From Apteryx mantelli (lineage: Eukaryota; Chordata; Aves; Apterygiformes; Apterygidae): a DNA stretch of 64,000 nucleotides. Within the stretch, counting starts at the first letter, position 1. Every line of letters begins with the position of its first letter. The notes beneath the pieces are model-generated. The model was not told where the DNA came from. It did no database searches and saw nothing but the letters and a program-made list of their open reading frames with translations. A program made the position numbers and the translations under genes. The stretch is taken from NCBI RefSeq assembly GCF_036417845.1, contig NC_089980.1:53318501-53382500 (forward strand). Direction: 5' to 3'. This document shows, piece by piece, positions 11,701 through 26,700 of this stretch.

Positions 11701-14700
11701 CTACATGTCAATAGGAAAGGCTACTAGAAAGGCAAGATTTTTTTTCCTGATAAGAATAACTTTTAACAATGTTACCAGAGTTTACTGGAAATACAAATTA
11801 AAATGCTTAAAATAGCAGTTCAGGCTTTGTCTTTATGGAGCCAGATGTAATTCTTTCCAAATTAGATTTTTGTCTTCTGATACATTTCTGTGAAGATGTT
11901 GATTGTTGATGATTCCATGATAATCTGTGTAAAAGCAATTATTTCTTTGCCTGGCTTCCACCAAATTTGCCTAGCTCTAGCCACCTTACAGAGCATCTAG
12001 AGAGGCATTTATGTAAGCTTTAAGAAAAGGGCTGTGTAAAATAGCAGCTTTTCAATATAAGCTGTGAATGTCACACCCCTGTATTATAAGATAATGAGAT
12101 AAATATTCTTATTTCAAGGTCACATAAGAAGGTGTGAGGGAAAGTAAACCAGGTATTGTAAAGTGTTGTTATCTTTATATAAATTGACATATCCAGATGC
12201 AGAAAGTGTGATATTTCATATCATGAAAGAATGAGTGGATGATTGCTGTTGATAGAGCCTTTGAATTACAACATTTTATGTTTTGTACTGAAATTCATAC
12301 TAAATTGTTGTACTGCCTAGTTTAGTATTAAAATCTATACAGAAGAAACTAAGGTAAACTTATGTCCTGTAGGGACATAAAATTAGGAGAGTGAGGAAGA
12401 AATCTGCTAGTACAGTTTCTTTCTTGTAATGTCTTTCTACACTTCTGGGCTAGTGGCCACCGTTGGATTTGGGACTGTAGGTAGGCTCACTGATTCAACG
12501 TGGTAATCTCCTGGGGTCTTGCCTGAAAACAAGCAGGCCAGGTGTTCTGAGAAGAACATGGCTGGGTCTTTGTTTTCAACTTCATGAGAATTTTTAACTG
12601 TATATATATGTTTGTTTTTTCTTAGATTTCACATCCATCTCTACAATCAAGACAGTTTGATTGGTTGTGTTTTGCCATATCATGAGACTAAGCTATTTGT
12701 GAGAGTTATTCAGCTTTTAAATATAAAAAATCCAACTCATAAATGGCACTGGCTGAATCCAATAAGGGTAAAGTACTTAACAAATGCAAGTTAGGAGAAA
12801 TATGAGGAACTTTATTAATAATATCCTGACTCTTCTACTGGCTTTATGAATGTGTTCCACCTGTTTATGTGGTTAGTTGTAGGGCTGTACTGAAAGATTT
12901 AATTGCAGAATTGGAGCCTGAATGCCCACCTGTTGTTTCTGCTATCTTTCTTTAAATATAAAGTTAATTATAAAAAGATTTGATTGTAATAACTCTGTTT
13001 TTGCAAAGATAAAGTATGCTTTTAAGGTGCCAGTATTTGTTACTGCTAGGAAGGCATGTCAACTACTAAAATATCTGTTTATTTGAATATAGACTATATA
13101 TAATGCTATTCATTAAGTGTCTTAATGTGGATATAAAAAATGCTAGAGAGGTGCGTGGGTTTCCATTGCTTATTTCAATTTGAACAGTGTTATCTGATCA
13201 CTAGGTTTAATTTTAAGAGATTATATTAATTTTTATGTTGGGTACTTTGCTTCAGTTTACCCTAGAGTATTCTAATTTATTTTTTTTATTTTATTTTTTT
13301 TTAAACCATGGAAAGAAACCTGGAGTCCCACTGGCAAGGGGTACTCTCATTACACACTGTTACAAAGACCTGGATTTCATGGATTTCATCTGCAGACTGG
13401 TGGCAAAATCCGTGAAGGTTGTCCATTTATTTATTCTAGAACAATATTTGTGTATTGCTTTCCCAATCTTTATATTTGTATAAGATTATACAATTTACTA
13501 CTTTTAATTGTGTGTCAATCAGTAAAAGGACTCATACCAATAAACAATATGAAAATCTTTTTTTCTTATTATTTATATAGATGGCATCTATCAGAAATTG
13601 CTATAAGGAGATTTTTAAGAACTATTGAACCATGACAAAACAATTTGGCAATACTGCGTTACTTAAAGAACAAATTCACTTTCTTCATTTCTTTTATGAG
13701 CTCATTCCTGCCATTTGTTTATAATTATGCTTTGAATTTGGGGGTAATCAAATGGATGGCACTGTCAAATCCCTCTTTTGGGGTGGTCATGGATGTTGTA
13801 AGTGTATGTTTTCAAAAGTAATGAGAACTTAAAGTTGAGAATGTTACCTTCCTTGTTCTAGGAGGTTAAATGGTCTTTTTTTGTTTTATTTGCAGTTAAT
13901 ATCAAAAAGAAAACTTGTCTTTTTTTTTGGAAAGATAGTACATATAGCAGTCCCAGTTATTTAGAGAACTAGAATGTATGTACTATCAAAGTAAGCAAAG
14001 CAGACGTGATTATAGGGATTGTTCAAACATATAGTAGGAGTGTTAAAACTAAACATACATCTGTTAGCTTTTCAGCTGTCCAGTTCACAGTCTTGAGCAT
14101 AACACCAAAATCACAAGTGGTTTAAGTTACCTTATTATGATAAACTGCAGTAGCTGAGGAGTAGTACCCATTTCGTTCTACCTGGTCTGCAAGGTGAAGC
14201 AGTAGCCTCTAGTGTGGGTCCTGGAGAAGGTGATCCCTTCAGTCATGCTAGCAGGAGTTGGTAGAGTTTATATGTCAGAGGATTGAAATCTTGCGCTTTT
14301 TTGAGAAGCCATGCTTGTCTTTACACTTTTCCTGATGTCTGAACAACTATTTTTCTATGGTCTAGGTCTTTTCAGAATATCCTGGCAACTCAGCTCAACT
14401 GAGAGTTCTTCTTGCATTTTATGCTTCCACCATTGTGTCTGCTCTTGGGGCAATGGAGAAGATAACAGACAGTATAGTCTCCATGCTGCTCCCTTACATC
14501 CAAAAGGTACCTGAAGCCTTGTTTTCCTTCCTGTGTGTTGACATGTACTGTGTTTTGCTAACATGCTTCCTGCAGCTAACATTCAAGAGGGACAGTCACA
14601 GCTGTGCAAGGTAGAGTGTATATGAAATGTATTGTACCACTTGTACCCTGCTTTGATGCATCAGGCAGGTGAAGGTTCATGGCTAATAAATGTTTCCTCA

Positions 14701-17700
14701 AACCTCAGATGAGCATTTTAAGAACTTTGTTCTCTATTTCCTACTTTGCATGAGGAATGGAGCTGTGAGAACTGTATACACAGCCTAAATAAACCTCTTC
14801 ACATTAGAGACTTACTGTGGTAAACAATGTGGAAGTGGAGTCAGAGTGGACAACTTGCTTTGCTGCCTTCTTTGCTCCAGCATATGGGAATGTTGCTCTG
14901 TTAATGAATGTGTGCCTTTTTGCATATGTGTACCATACATGACAGCATTTTCTTCTTAAAATTGAGTTTATGGTTTATTTAAGAGTTAACACACTGAAAA
15001 AAAGGTAGAGTGATTCCATGGATGTTGGGATGAAAATGATTTTTATATTAATATGCTTGGGTTGTTGGTTTTTTTTTTTTTTCCTTTTTTAATTTACATG
15101 TGTCAAAAATGCATCTTTATCTCTTTCTCTTTTCCTAGGGTCTGAAATCCTCTGTACAGGATTACAGAGCTGCAACATACATGATAATCTGCCAGATGAC
15201 AGTAAAAGTGACAGTGGAAACCTCCTTGGTGCATTCCTTGATGTTACAAATAAGCAAGACATTGTCTAAAGTACCTTCATTAGCCAGGGAAGGCGTGGCA
15301 TGTTTGAACCTTCTTCTGCAAACTCAGAAAGGAGACAACCTTGGAAAAAAGTTGAGTTCCCTCCTTTTAAAGCTTAGATTGCACTTTGATAATTTGAATG
15401 TTTTCATCCTGCTCATTAAAGGAGTATTTTCCTATTGGAAATATCAGCTATTGGATAGCTGATATTCCGAAGGAATCTGAGATTTCTTCTTTGTGCTTTG
15501 AAAATTTGTATGCTCGTTACAGCAAATGAGCTGTAGTGCAAGTCTGTGGGTTTTGGTCCCTCGGTTGTCACCCCTTTCAGTAAGGGATCGCTTTCAACAT
15601 ACAAAACTGAAGCCTGTCAGTAAGAGGTTATCTTGAAAATGGGAATCCTGGAAGAGAAGCTAATGTGATAATGGTAGTGCAAATCTGGAGTTATTTGAAC
15701 AGCTTGGAGAAAAGAAATTGTCCCCTGAATGGAAGGACTTTGAGTTTGTATAGTTTTACATCTGAAGTGTTAGTGCTTCCATACCATCGTTTCTTTGGTC
15801 CCCAAAGTCAGGTGTTCTTTCAGAAGTACTTGTGGTATTTCATCTCCCTCAGTCTCTCTGTTCCAACCCGAGACAGTTTGTTAGCTAGTGCTGTTACATG
15901 CTGTCAGACACAGTGGTGGAAGTCCTGAACACTACAGGGAGTTTACTTGCTGCTGGAGAAATTTGCGTGGGTATTCCAGTAGGTTCAATCTTTTCTCTGC
16001 TGGGATATGCACACTGATCTCCTAGATACTTGGAAACAGTCATGGAACAGAGACATGGGTTAAAAGCTGAGAAGTGAGGAGCTAAGGACAGGCATGCTGG
16101 ATGCATTGCACAACACCCAGCCAGTGACAGCCAGGTGGATGTGAAGGGAGATAAAATGAGAGAAACTTCCATTAGCAGAAAGTGAGATTACTTTGCTCTT
16201 TGAGGAGCTTCTGTCATTGAGTTGCTGTTATTTCTCCTCCTTTCCTTTTGCTACCACTGAATAGGTGATGTGCTCTTCACAATGCTCTACTTTCTACCTT
16301 TTTTTTTCCACATAGGTCCTGGAATTTACTGTGTCTAATAGTACATAGCCAAAGGACAAAGAGGTGTTTCTGAGGATAGGTCTTCATGTGATCCATGCAA
16401 ATATTTTCCCTTGTACCATCAACTTCTTGAAAACATAAGGATATTGGCTGTGCTGATGCAGCGTCTATGTTCAACACAAGTGGCAGTAGTCTGTTTTCTT
16501 GTAGAATATGAAATGTGCCAATACCACTCTGGCAATTAGTAATTGGTACCCTTTAGATTTTTTCAGCGTTTATTTACAATGAAGTTGTTGATTGATGCTG
16601 AAAATTGAATCCTTAGGAATTCTACATGGTTTGAAAATGTTGGTAATTGGGAACAATGTGCATTTTTTCCCTTCTCTTCCCTGCTCTTTGTGCAGGCCAT
16701 TTAATTACCTGTGCAGCAACCCAGAACTGGTAACACTTTTGCAAGGCCTTTCAGCAAGCTATGATCTCTCTCCTCTTCTGGGTTACCTGTTGCCTCACCT
16801 TGTTTGCACTGTCATTAGATGCAATACAGGTAAGTTAGCATATATATTCAGTGTTTTGTAGAGTCTTATAGGCAGATTGCTGTGGTAAATCTTAGCTATG
16901 TAATTCTAATTGCTGCTGCTATGAAAACTGCACCAATACATGTGAAGACCTGGCTGTGCTTTTTGTGTGTTGCATTTTGTTTTCCCAGTTCTTACAGAGG
17001 ATGCCATTTTAGGCATTCCTATATCTATGTCACTTTGATTTAGATGTTGATTTGCAATATTTCAGTAGTAACTTACTTTTGATGTATGAAATTTCTTACT
17101 CTTAAAGAAGTCTAGTATGGCAAAATCCATGATTTCAGTCCTGTGCATAGAAGACAGGTAGATCCCATGTACTCCATATGTAGTTTAAGTGATGGACATC
17201 TGTGTTTAGCTTAGTAAATTAAATGTGCCTGGGAATGCTCCTGGGCAATGCGGTCAAATGGCATGCAGTGGCTTGTGTGTGTACTAGTTAGTCTGCAAAA
17301 CAGGGTGGCTGCATGCACTGTGGGCTGTTTTAATTGCCCAGTCATGGTTGGGAAAGCCCTTTAGTTGAAAAGGGCCAGATTCGTGCTGGGGAACATGATA
17401 GCAATTTGTTAACACAGGTAGTGGATAACAGATCTGGAATGTTCCAAAGCATACTTGAGTTTATTGGTAGAGATACAGCCTTCAACATTTTAATGACATC
17501 AGTGTGAAGCATTGCTAGCAGCACACGCTGAGAGTTAGTGTTAGCAATGGATAAACATTGCTGCCTTCAGTGCTCGGTTCACCAGATGATACTGCTTATA
17601 CAAGCTGTTAGTTTTAATCAGTATGGAGAGATTATTCTCAAACTGATGTTCATCTTCTATGATTGTATGTTTTGTTCTTAGAGGAACAAGAAGAATCTGA

Positions 17701-20700
17701 GGAGAGAGAGAATAATATTTACATCAGACATCTTGAAGCTATTCTTCAGAGTATAACACTGGAAAAGGATTTAGATCGCCTATTGGCCTCGTGAGTTAAC
17801 TTAGATTTTTTTTTTTTTTTTCCCCATAGCACAGCAGTCACTTCTGATATAATAACTAATATTTGACAATGTCATTAGAATTATATGACCATGTCTTTTA
17901 GTGTCATGTTCTTCTGAGTTCTTATGTCAACTCCAAACTTGGATGTTGAAACTCAGGCATTCAGTAGTCCAAAATAGCCACCCTTTTAGCAGTTATAGGA
18001 GTACTTGTGAGACAAAGAGTGAAACTGCAGGTCAGGGGCAAAGCTTTACTTGTAATAGTTAATGTGTATTAACTCTAACGTCTTTAGCAGCATGTTCTGT
18101 AACACTAATTAAAACTATTTTCCTAAAAATTATGGCCTTTTTGTTTGTTTGTTTGTAATTGTAGCAAGATTCTTGAAGAGTTTATCTCATATGGTACAGA
18201 GATTGAATCTAATCCCACCAAAATGGCTGCACTCAATCAGAAGCTGCTTCCTCTTATCAGACTTCTTGAGAGAAAGTAAGTTCTGTTTTTCTATGCCAGA
18301 CCCACGATGTGTAGAATGATGAGACCAACTATAACTTTAACTTACTAGGCATAAAAGGGACTATTCTTGCCCAGATAAATACAGTAAAAGCAACTGACTC
18401 CTAATCTTTGTCTAAATTATATTTAAGCTATCCATGTATATTTTGTCATTTCTGTTGTACCTGGACACAGAGCTGCTGGCTTTGTATGGCTTTTTGCTAT
18501 GTAGCATGAACTTGTCTGTTCATTATTTATCTTAGAGGGTTGCGTATCATCTGTGTTAAGACATAATGGTTAATTGCTTTTGCAAAGCTACTTATAATAG
18601 TTGGTTTAGACGAGTGCATGTGCTTTCAGCTTCCTTGTATTTCCTTGTATTTCTCTAGCAAATACATGTTCTTCAGTAACACTCCGTGGATTTTTTTTTT
18701 TCTCCTGTTGGCAGGTATCCTAAAGCTTTAGATTCTGTTTTGGAGGAGTATCTGGAAGATGTTACAGATCAGGCTGACCAAATTCTTTTTCACCAATTTA
18801 TTTCTCTTTCATTAAGCTGTAGCAAGTATAAGGTGGGTAAAAGGTCAGTTCCTCAGTCTAGCTCTTATCCGGTTATGCTGCCAGAAGGCTGGTGTTTTGG
18901 CAGTGTGCTGTTCTCTGTTTTCCTGTTTAAACACATCTCCGCCCTCCCCACAAAAACCCTTATTCAAGTGAGATTTGAGGGGCTTGATCAAAACTGTGAT
19001 CAAATCAAAACCTATCAAATATTTAGAGTTCCCATTTATCATGAACAGTCATGAGTGTGAGCTTTTTTCCATGATAAAAATGTACACATTTCCACCTCCC
19101 CCTCTGATTGCTATCAATAATTTTTTCCCTTGTGAACTTTCCCATTACTAATCCTCTACAGGTAGATAATGACAACATGGTGGTGTTCAGCAAGGCCTCA
19201 TCTTGCTTAAGAATTTTGAGAGTGTCAAAGCCTCCGTTTTGGGGGAGGTGAAAAACAAATTTATCCCAGTTGAGAGACGGTGGTTTGGTCCTTTTTGTTG
19301 TCTTGATTTTACAAATGCTTGCAGTCAGTAACATGGAGGAATATAGGGACTACAGAGTTTTTCCTGTGCAGTTTCTGAAGAGTAACTGAAACTCAGCTGT
19401 AATATTGAATAAGTGTGAGCACAACAAATTTGTTTAAGGAACTTTGGGGTTATTTTTTTTCTTTTTAAAAGATGATTAGTATTGTGCCTGTTGTTTGCAA
19501 TGACTGAAAGCACACGGGAAAAGATAAACTATATAAAATAGTGCTTTAATATATTTTGTACTGATTTAAGGAAGGCACAGGTTCTGTGACTGAGCAAGTG
19601 GATTTAAAAAAAAAATAGACAACGCATGGAGAATGAAGGTATATGACTGTTCGAGCCTTTAAGGCTCCTGAGATAAGGTACAGGCAATTGAATTGGCAGG
19701 GATGCCTTTTTAACAGTTTCTGTCTGTGCTCTGTCATATTGGCTGTGTCACTAGAGCTTTCTCAGAATCCTTAGATAAGTGTAGTGTTTTTCTAGGACGA
19801 AAATGTATCTGTGGCTTACTGTACTTTTCAAGCTATGTTCCAAAAACTGGCTGCTAACATAAGGAAGACCATATTTGAAACAGTTATGCTCCATCATTGT
19901 ACTGCAGTTGACACTTTGTAGTCTGAATTACACAGGTTCTCCTCTGGTCTAAAAGATTGCTGAGTCTCTCTCATTATCCTTACATATACTTAAAGTATTT
20001 TTAACATGCAGTGAGTCACTCTGAAATCTGTGTTTCAGTTTCTGGAAGACTCTGATACCTCTCTTCTGCTTAGTTTGAATCATCCCCAGCCAGCTGTGCG
20101 AGTCCTGGCTGTTCAGCATTTGAAAGACATTATTGAAACATCAAAGGTTTGTGTCTTCAATCTCTCACTTGTAGAACTTACGTAACATAAAATGTCTTGA
20201 AAAAGCTGTGTGCCAGAAATATCAGTTGAAGACAAGTGCTACATTAAGCTATTTTGAAATATCATCCTGATGTTTTGCTTGGTGTTTCCAGTTAGCTCCT
20301 GTCACCATTGCTCCCTCTGTTCCAGGGTCTGGATATATTTTTGGTTATGGAGCTACTTGTAGTCTAGTCTAAGTTAGTGGCTACTTCTGTTTTTCTTTCT
20401 TTTGTTGTTGAAAGTTAGCCTGTCAGTTATTTGAGGTTTAATTTCAATGACGTTACCACTTTTTTGTGCTAGGATTCAAATATTTCATTTAAAACCTTTA
20501 AATTTTGCTGCCAACAAACTTTTTTTTTAGCTGTTTTTTCCCTTTTTTTTTTTTTTTTTTCCCCAGGAAGGCTTTGATCAGTCCTTCATAGAAGAAGCGA
20601 TCTTTGGGCGGCTTAAGGATGACAACAAAGATGTTGTAATGTCTGCTTTCAGTGCTTTGGAGGTAAGTGTGTATATTTTGATGCATCAGGTGAGATTTTA

Positions 20701-23700
20701 GCTGGTTCTAAATACATGTCTGGAATCTATTCCTTGTAATGACCCTTTGTGTCCTTCTACTCATCTCTTTGGTTTATGGCTTTTGTCCTTTAACCAGATG
20801 AAGCATCATGCATTTTAGGAGGCTTTTGTTGTTTACCTCCTCACACTTACTTTTCCCTCAAATTTCCGCTTCTTGGTGTTTCCCAAAGCACTTGTAGTTT
20901 GACTGAATTTATTTTGTCTTGGTATTATGGTTTTCTGTGTAGCTACTAAAGCATATTTTAATCTTTGATTATTATTTGAAGTGTGCTTCTGCTTATCCCA
21001 TACATTCTTTTGTAAAAATGCAAGCCACGTCATCTGCCCCTTGAATGAAAAATGGTGCAATGACAAGTCATTACTCTAGTTAGAATTGCCCCGTTGAGTT
21101 TTTCCATATGGGAGTCATTTGGTCAGCTGATTGTAGCCATGTCCTAAACTCCAGCTCAGTTTTACTGGATAGGACCCTGGTATGCATTGTACTGATTGTT
21201 TCCCACTGCAGTAACAGTCTTTCTTTATTATTTCTGCTAGTAGTAGCTGAGAATATTATTAGCAATAATATAATTGGTTTTGTGCATTCATTCATTCTCA
21301 ATCATGAAAAGATATGAATAGAAGTGTGTGAGTGTTTAAACTTTAATGTTTTTTTCTAGTGTGCCTTATTTTTTTGTCATATGCTACGTAAAGTAAAAAT
21401 TCTTACTAAATTATAAAATGTTCTGCTTATTGTATGTTTACCAATTTTGCCAAACATTTCTGCATTAAGATAAATTCTCCCTACAAGAGGGCATGCTGCC
21501 CATCCACATAACATCTGTTTTCATGAATAATGTTTTTAGTACATGCTCATCACTAGGAGTTCAATCAGTCATCTTGGTATGGCAGATGCACTTTCCATTT
21601 TGATATGGTAAATTATGTTTTGTTTTATTATACTTTCATTTCTTTCTCTTTATTACTTTCCAGATTTTCAGAAAAGAAGTCAATCCAGAAATAGTAGTTT
21701 CAAGTCTTTTGAACATCTTTCAGAGAGTTGATCTTTCAAAGGATGGAAAGTGGTATGTTTGTGGGCTTTTTTTCAGTCTGTTTTCTTTCTGTTTAAATAA
21801 TTAAATAATTTTAAACAATGCTTTAAAAAGTATTTTTGACTTTGCAACTACTTTTATGATACATCTATGCTGAGTTATAAGAGCAACTTGCAGTTATTTG
21901 CACCATTTCCCCTGAATTCCTTATTTGTTCTTACTTGCTGTTTGGATTCTGAAAAGCGTAGAAAGTTGAGACCAAACCAAACAGATGTTGTTGCTGATAT
22001 GATTGAGCAGTAGTTTTTCAATGGTGGGGGGGGTTGTTTTTTTGTTTTTTTCATTTAGGTATAAGGTTCTGGAGCGAGCAATACAAATTTTAGTCAAAGA
22101 AGAGATTTTGAAAGAGAAAAAAGAACTACTAAATGAAGCAGTAATGCAATTGTTACCTTTTATGGTAATCACTAATGCAAATTCAAAATCTTCAGAATGG
22201 AAAATGGCAGTATGCTTGTCAGAATCTGGTCTCTGCTTGTTACACCCTTTACTGAAAGGTTGGCCAGAAGGTAAAGTATTAATTGTAATTAATTTGATAA
22301 AAGAAAAACTGTGATAATTTAGATCTTTATGCTTATTGAATCTTAATGCGAATAGGAGGAGACTGGCTAGCATTAACAAGTTATGCTAACAGTGTGATTA
22401 CAGGTTTTTTTAAAAGCTCTTATGAGCTTTTTTGCTTGTGTTTTGCAGTCATACATTGATATGAAATGAGGTGGTCTTGCAGTGGTATTAACCACTGTAA
22501 TTCATCAAGGAATTATTTTCTTAGACTTGCTGTTTTGAGGCTTAGCCTTTTTTGTAAATTGAGCTGAAGTGTGAAGTGTGAAGGAAGCTATCAGCAATAG
22601 GTGGCTAGACAAAATGAAAAAAAGGAGTTGTTTTCTTGAAGGAAATGGTAGACTTTCTTGTGCTCAGCAAAATAAACTTCCTGATACAGAGAAGAGCAAA
22701 GAGAAACAAGGGATAAAAAAACAAGGTGAAGATAAGTGCAAGGGTAATGTGTGGGGGCAGAATCAGAACTCTTAGAGCTGAGCAGGAAGAGCATTCAAGT
22801 CTACGGTGAAGAAATTGTCTAGTATGTTTCTCACTGTTTCTAAATGTTGTTGAGCTGCCAGTGTTTTAATATGTGATTTATCTATCCACCTTGTCTGATT
22901 TCCCCCCTCCCCCGCTCCCCCCCCCCCCCTTGGAATAGTTCTTGAAGAAGCAATTAAATCTAGCAAGTCTGCAGAGCTGATTGGAGTGGTCAACAAGAAA
23001 ATGATTCTGCTATTTTCTGAGAATATGACTTCAGGGGACCCTGCCTTACTACTCCAAATGGTGTGTGTGCCGTGTTACCCTAACCTTAAGAGATCTTACT
23101 TTCTAGGTGGTTACTGTAGTAGAACGAATGTGATATGGAGGAACTTGATATGTGCTGTTCTTGGCATTAAGATGTCATCATCAAGCTGCTAGGAAAATAT
23201 ATTTATTGCATAACTCCAATACAATCTTGGTAGAAATAAATTTCTGCTTTAAATTAAAGAAAGTAACAAGTGAAGCAGTTACCTATTTGGACAAATTATT
23301 AGTGTAACGAAATTCCATGAATTTTTGGTTTCTTGGGAAAAAAAAAAATCTTATAGAGAATAAACTTGTATAACTTTGGCTAGCTCATAGATACTGATGT
23401 TTGTGCATTCCTGGATTCCAAAAGTACCATTACATCACAGTAATTTTTTACCAATGATAAAAGGTAACAGAGATTTAATTGGACATGCAAATGAAACATG
23501 GTGTAAAGTCATAGCAAAGTCTTACTGTCTTACAGACTTCTTGTTCCTTCCCTCCCTTTTCCAAGGTTGATGGTCTGATACTTGTTGCTGAAACGGAGTC
23601 TGACAGTGTGAGGCAGAAAGTAACTGCTCATATAATTGGTTCCGTGCTTGTTCAGTGCTGCTGCAATTCACAGAGGAAGGAAAGTTATTTTTCAGTGGCT

Positions 23701-26700
23701 ATCAGAGTTTTCCGTTTCTTGGATGAAAAAATACGAAATCTTGAAGGTTGTCATCCTGCAGAGGTAAGGTGTAGACACTTTGGAGGTGACATTTTCCCTT
23801 TAAGGGAAGGGTCTTTTTCATAGGAGGAACAGGAAGTTCAGCAACCTTGAGAGGGACTGAAAATCTTGGCTTCTTTTGTTTTCAAAACAAAATCGCACAC
23901 TTGGCAGCTGTACTAGACGCTGCTGTTAAGAATTGCTCTGTTACATTTTACCACTCTAGTAAGTCCACAATGGGAGTTGAAAAACTCTTGTGCTTTAGGC
24001 TAACACCGCGTGAAGTGGTTCAACCTGTCAGTGCTATGGGGTGGGCACTGAGTTTGGAGTGCATCTGTGAGCTACCCTGTTGCATCGTGTGATATTGTTT
24101 GTTTAGGAATACCAGTTTTGTTAGTCACTGAGTAAAGGGTTTTCCAGCTTGTTCGGTAGGGGAAGGAAAAAAAAGCAGTTGAGTACAAAAAGAGCTTGTA
24201 TTAATTACAGTCTCAAGTAAATCCTTGGAATAATATTGAAGGTGTTGATGCTGGGTTGCTGGGTTTTGGTTCATTGCACAGCCTCTGCAAGCAGTTGTGT
24301 TAGCGCTTGTTGGGAGGTGACGAGGGGGAATGAGGAGCCATCAGAGAAGCAGGAAGAGTGTTGAGAGACTATTTCTGCATGTTTTTGCTTATTTGGTTTT
24401 GTTTTTTCCACATTTCCCATTTATTTTTTAATCTTTGTTGTTAAAACAGCTTGGGGTCTTTTGTGTGTAACAAAACCACATGAGCAGGGCTGTGTTTCTG
24501 TGTGCACTGCCACACAGACATATCTATCAATACATGATAATTAGTTATTCTCAACTCAGATTATTCCATTAAAGAGATTTTATATGTACAGGTATTTGAA
24601 AGACATGGATTTTGTTGCCTTAGCAGAGCTAGATGAAGGGATAAAACTGAGTGTCCACAAACTGCTATGAGTAACATCTAATCTCTTTAAAGAGGTATTT
24701 TTAGAAAGATTTCTATTTAACCCTTCTGTTACCTTGCTTATGTACATTCTTAATAATGGCAGTAATAGCAGGTATAGACTTTATAACTGCAGATGTGAGT
24801 TTAAATATGAAATCAAAAATGTAATTCAGTTCATAGGATACCTCTTTTGAGGTTGGAAATCAAATATTGTTGAACTTCTCATTCTAAATATGCCATGTTT
24901 TCTGTTGGACGAAATTGTGAAGGCATACATTAAAATGAAATTTTCATTTGCAGGAAGTTCCCCCAAACTGGTCTGTTGAAGTAATGCAGGAAACTTTGGT
25001 GCCAGTAGACTTGTTAACTGCATATGTAGAAAAACTCAGTAGTGGTCAGATTGTTGATGCAGAAGATTCAGCTATGTTCATGTTTTTGTTGAAAAGCTTC
25101 ATTAATGACCTGAAACCACCTCTGTCCTTTTCAAAAGGTGAGTGTTAAGGCTTTAACTGTGATCCGTTCAACATCAGTTTGAAGTGAAGAAGGAAAGCTA
25201 ATTGTTTTTTGTCTTCAGAAGTTTGTTTATATTGTATTGAAATCAGTAAAGGTTTCTTAGTTATGAGCATGGAATCAGTCAAACATCTTGTTTTCTTTTA
25301 ACTGTAGAGATGTTTGTTTTCTCTTTTGTTTCCGAAGTTGTTTATATGTATCCACTGTGTCTTATTTATTAATGATCTATATTTTTAGAAGAAACTTGGT
25401 GGAATCCTGAATCTCTGAATCAAGATAGCCAAGACTACCTGCACCTTCTTTTGGGTCTCTTTGACCTACTTGTCTGTGGAGCTAGTGAGGGAAGCAATGC
25501 TGTTCAGTTCAGAGCATTGATGAATCTCTTACTCAAGGTATTTTTTACATTTATTTTCTTAATTGTTGTTTAGAGTTATTAATCATTAACTCTTATGCAG
25601 AAATTCAGAATTTTGAAGAAAGATGAGAATTGATCATGCAATACTACTTGTGGACCTGCTAGTACTGTGAGTAAATTGGAGTCTGTGCTTCAGCTGGCAA
25701 GCCAACCCTCGTTGAATGTAACAGAAAACTAAAGTTAAAAAAAAAAAAAAAAAGTACCACCATGTATGAAAACGTAGCCCTGATTTGTAGGACAAGATAA
25801 ATGGCTGGAGTTTTGAGTTAGAGCTTCTGTACTTCCAAAGAACAAGGCGAAGAGTTGCCCTGTAAAATTTGTTACAGTTCTTAAAATAAAAAATACAAAA
25901 ATTAAGGGAGCAGTTTTGGAAGGTATTGCAAAGCTATATAAATCTTTTTCCTTATAGCATCATCTCATATTCTCTTGCTCTCATCAATGTAGTGAGATTT
26001 TTTTTTTGTGAGGAGACGAACTGGATTTTGGCAGTTTTTCTAGAGGACGGAGTAGTAACTGTCTGTTCTGAGGAACAGAGTAGAAGCAGGTAATTGATGT
26101 AGGTTCATGCCGTTGTTACTGAAATTTGATGCTGTTTAATGAAGATCAGCACACGACAAACACAATGGGAGAAGGAAAGAATAGCAATGATTTCAAAACA
26201 AAATTTGTTTCTGATGCTGATTCTTGTATGCAACTTCTTTGTCTAATTATTGGTCACCCCAAGATCTAGGGAAGTTGTGCCAACACGGAGCTGTTATAGA
26301 GATTGATTCAGTGCCTGGACAGTTACAGGCTGTCATCAGGGAAACAAGGATGTTATTTTGGGTTTTTTGAATAAGTAAATTGGGTTCATATTGCACAGAA
26401 GAAGAGAGAGATTAATAAGAAGGTGTGTGGGGGGGAAGGATTATAGGAAGTTTGTGGAATGGAATGAAGTTGGTAATGTCCTAGAATCTGGTGAAAGCAA
26501 TAGTTGCAATAATAGTTTGATTCTTTCACTTATGGACTACTGCTGTCTCCCATTTTGGGGTGTGTTTGATGCGAAAGGGATAAGACAGATAATTCTGTCT
26601 GCTCCAGAATAATTAATACAGCCAGAAGTTAGAACCTGATGGACTCCTGAGAAAGAATAGGCAAGAGTATGTTAGAGGCTGAATCAGTTGTGCTGGCAAA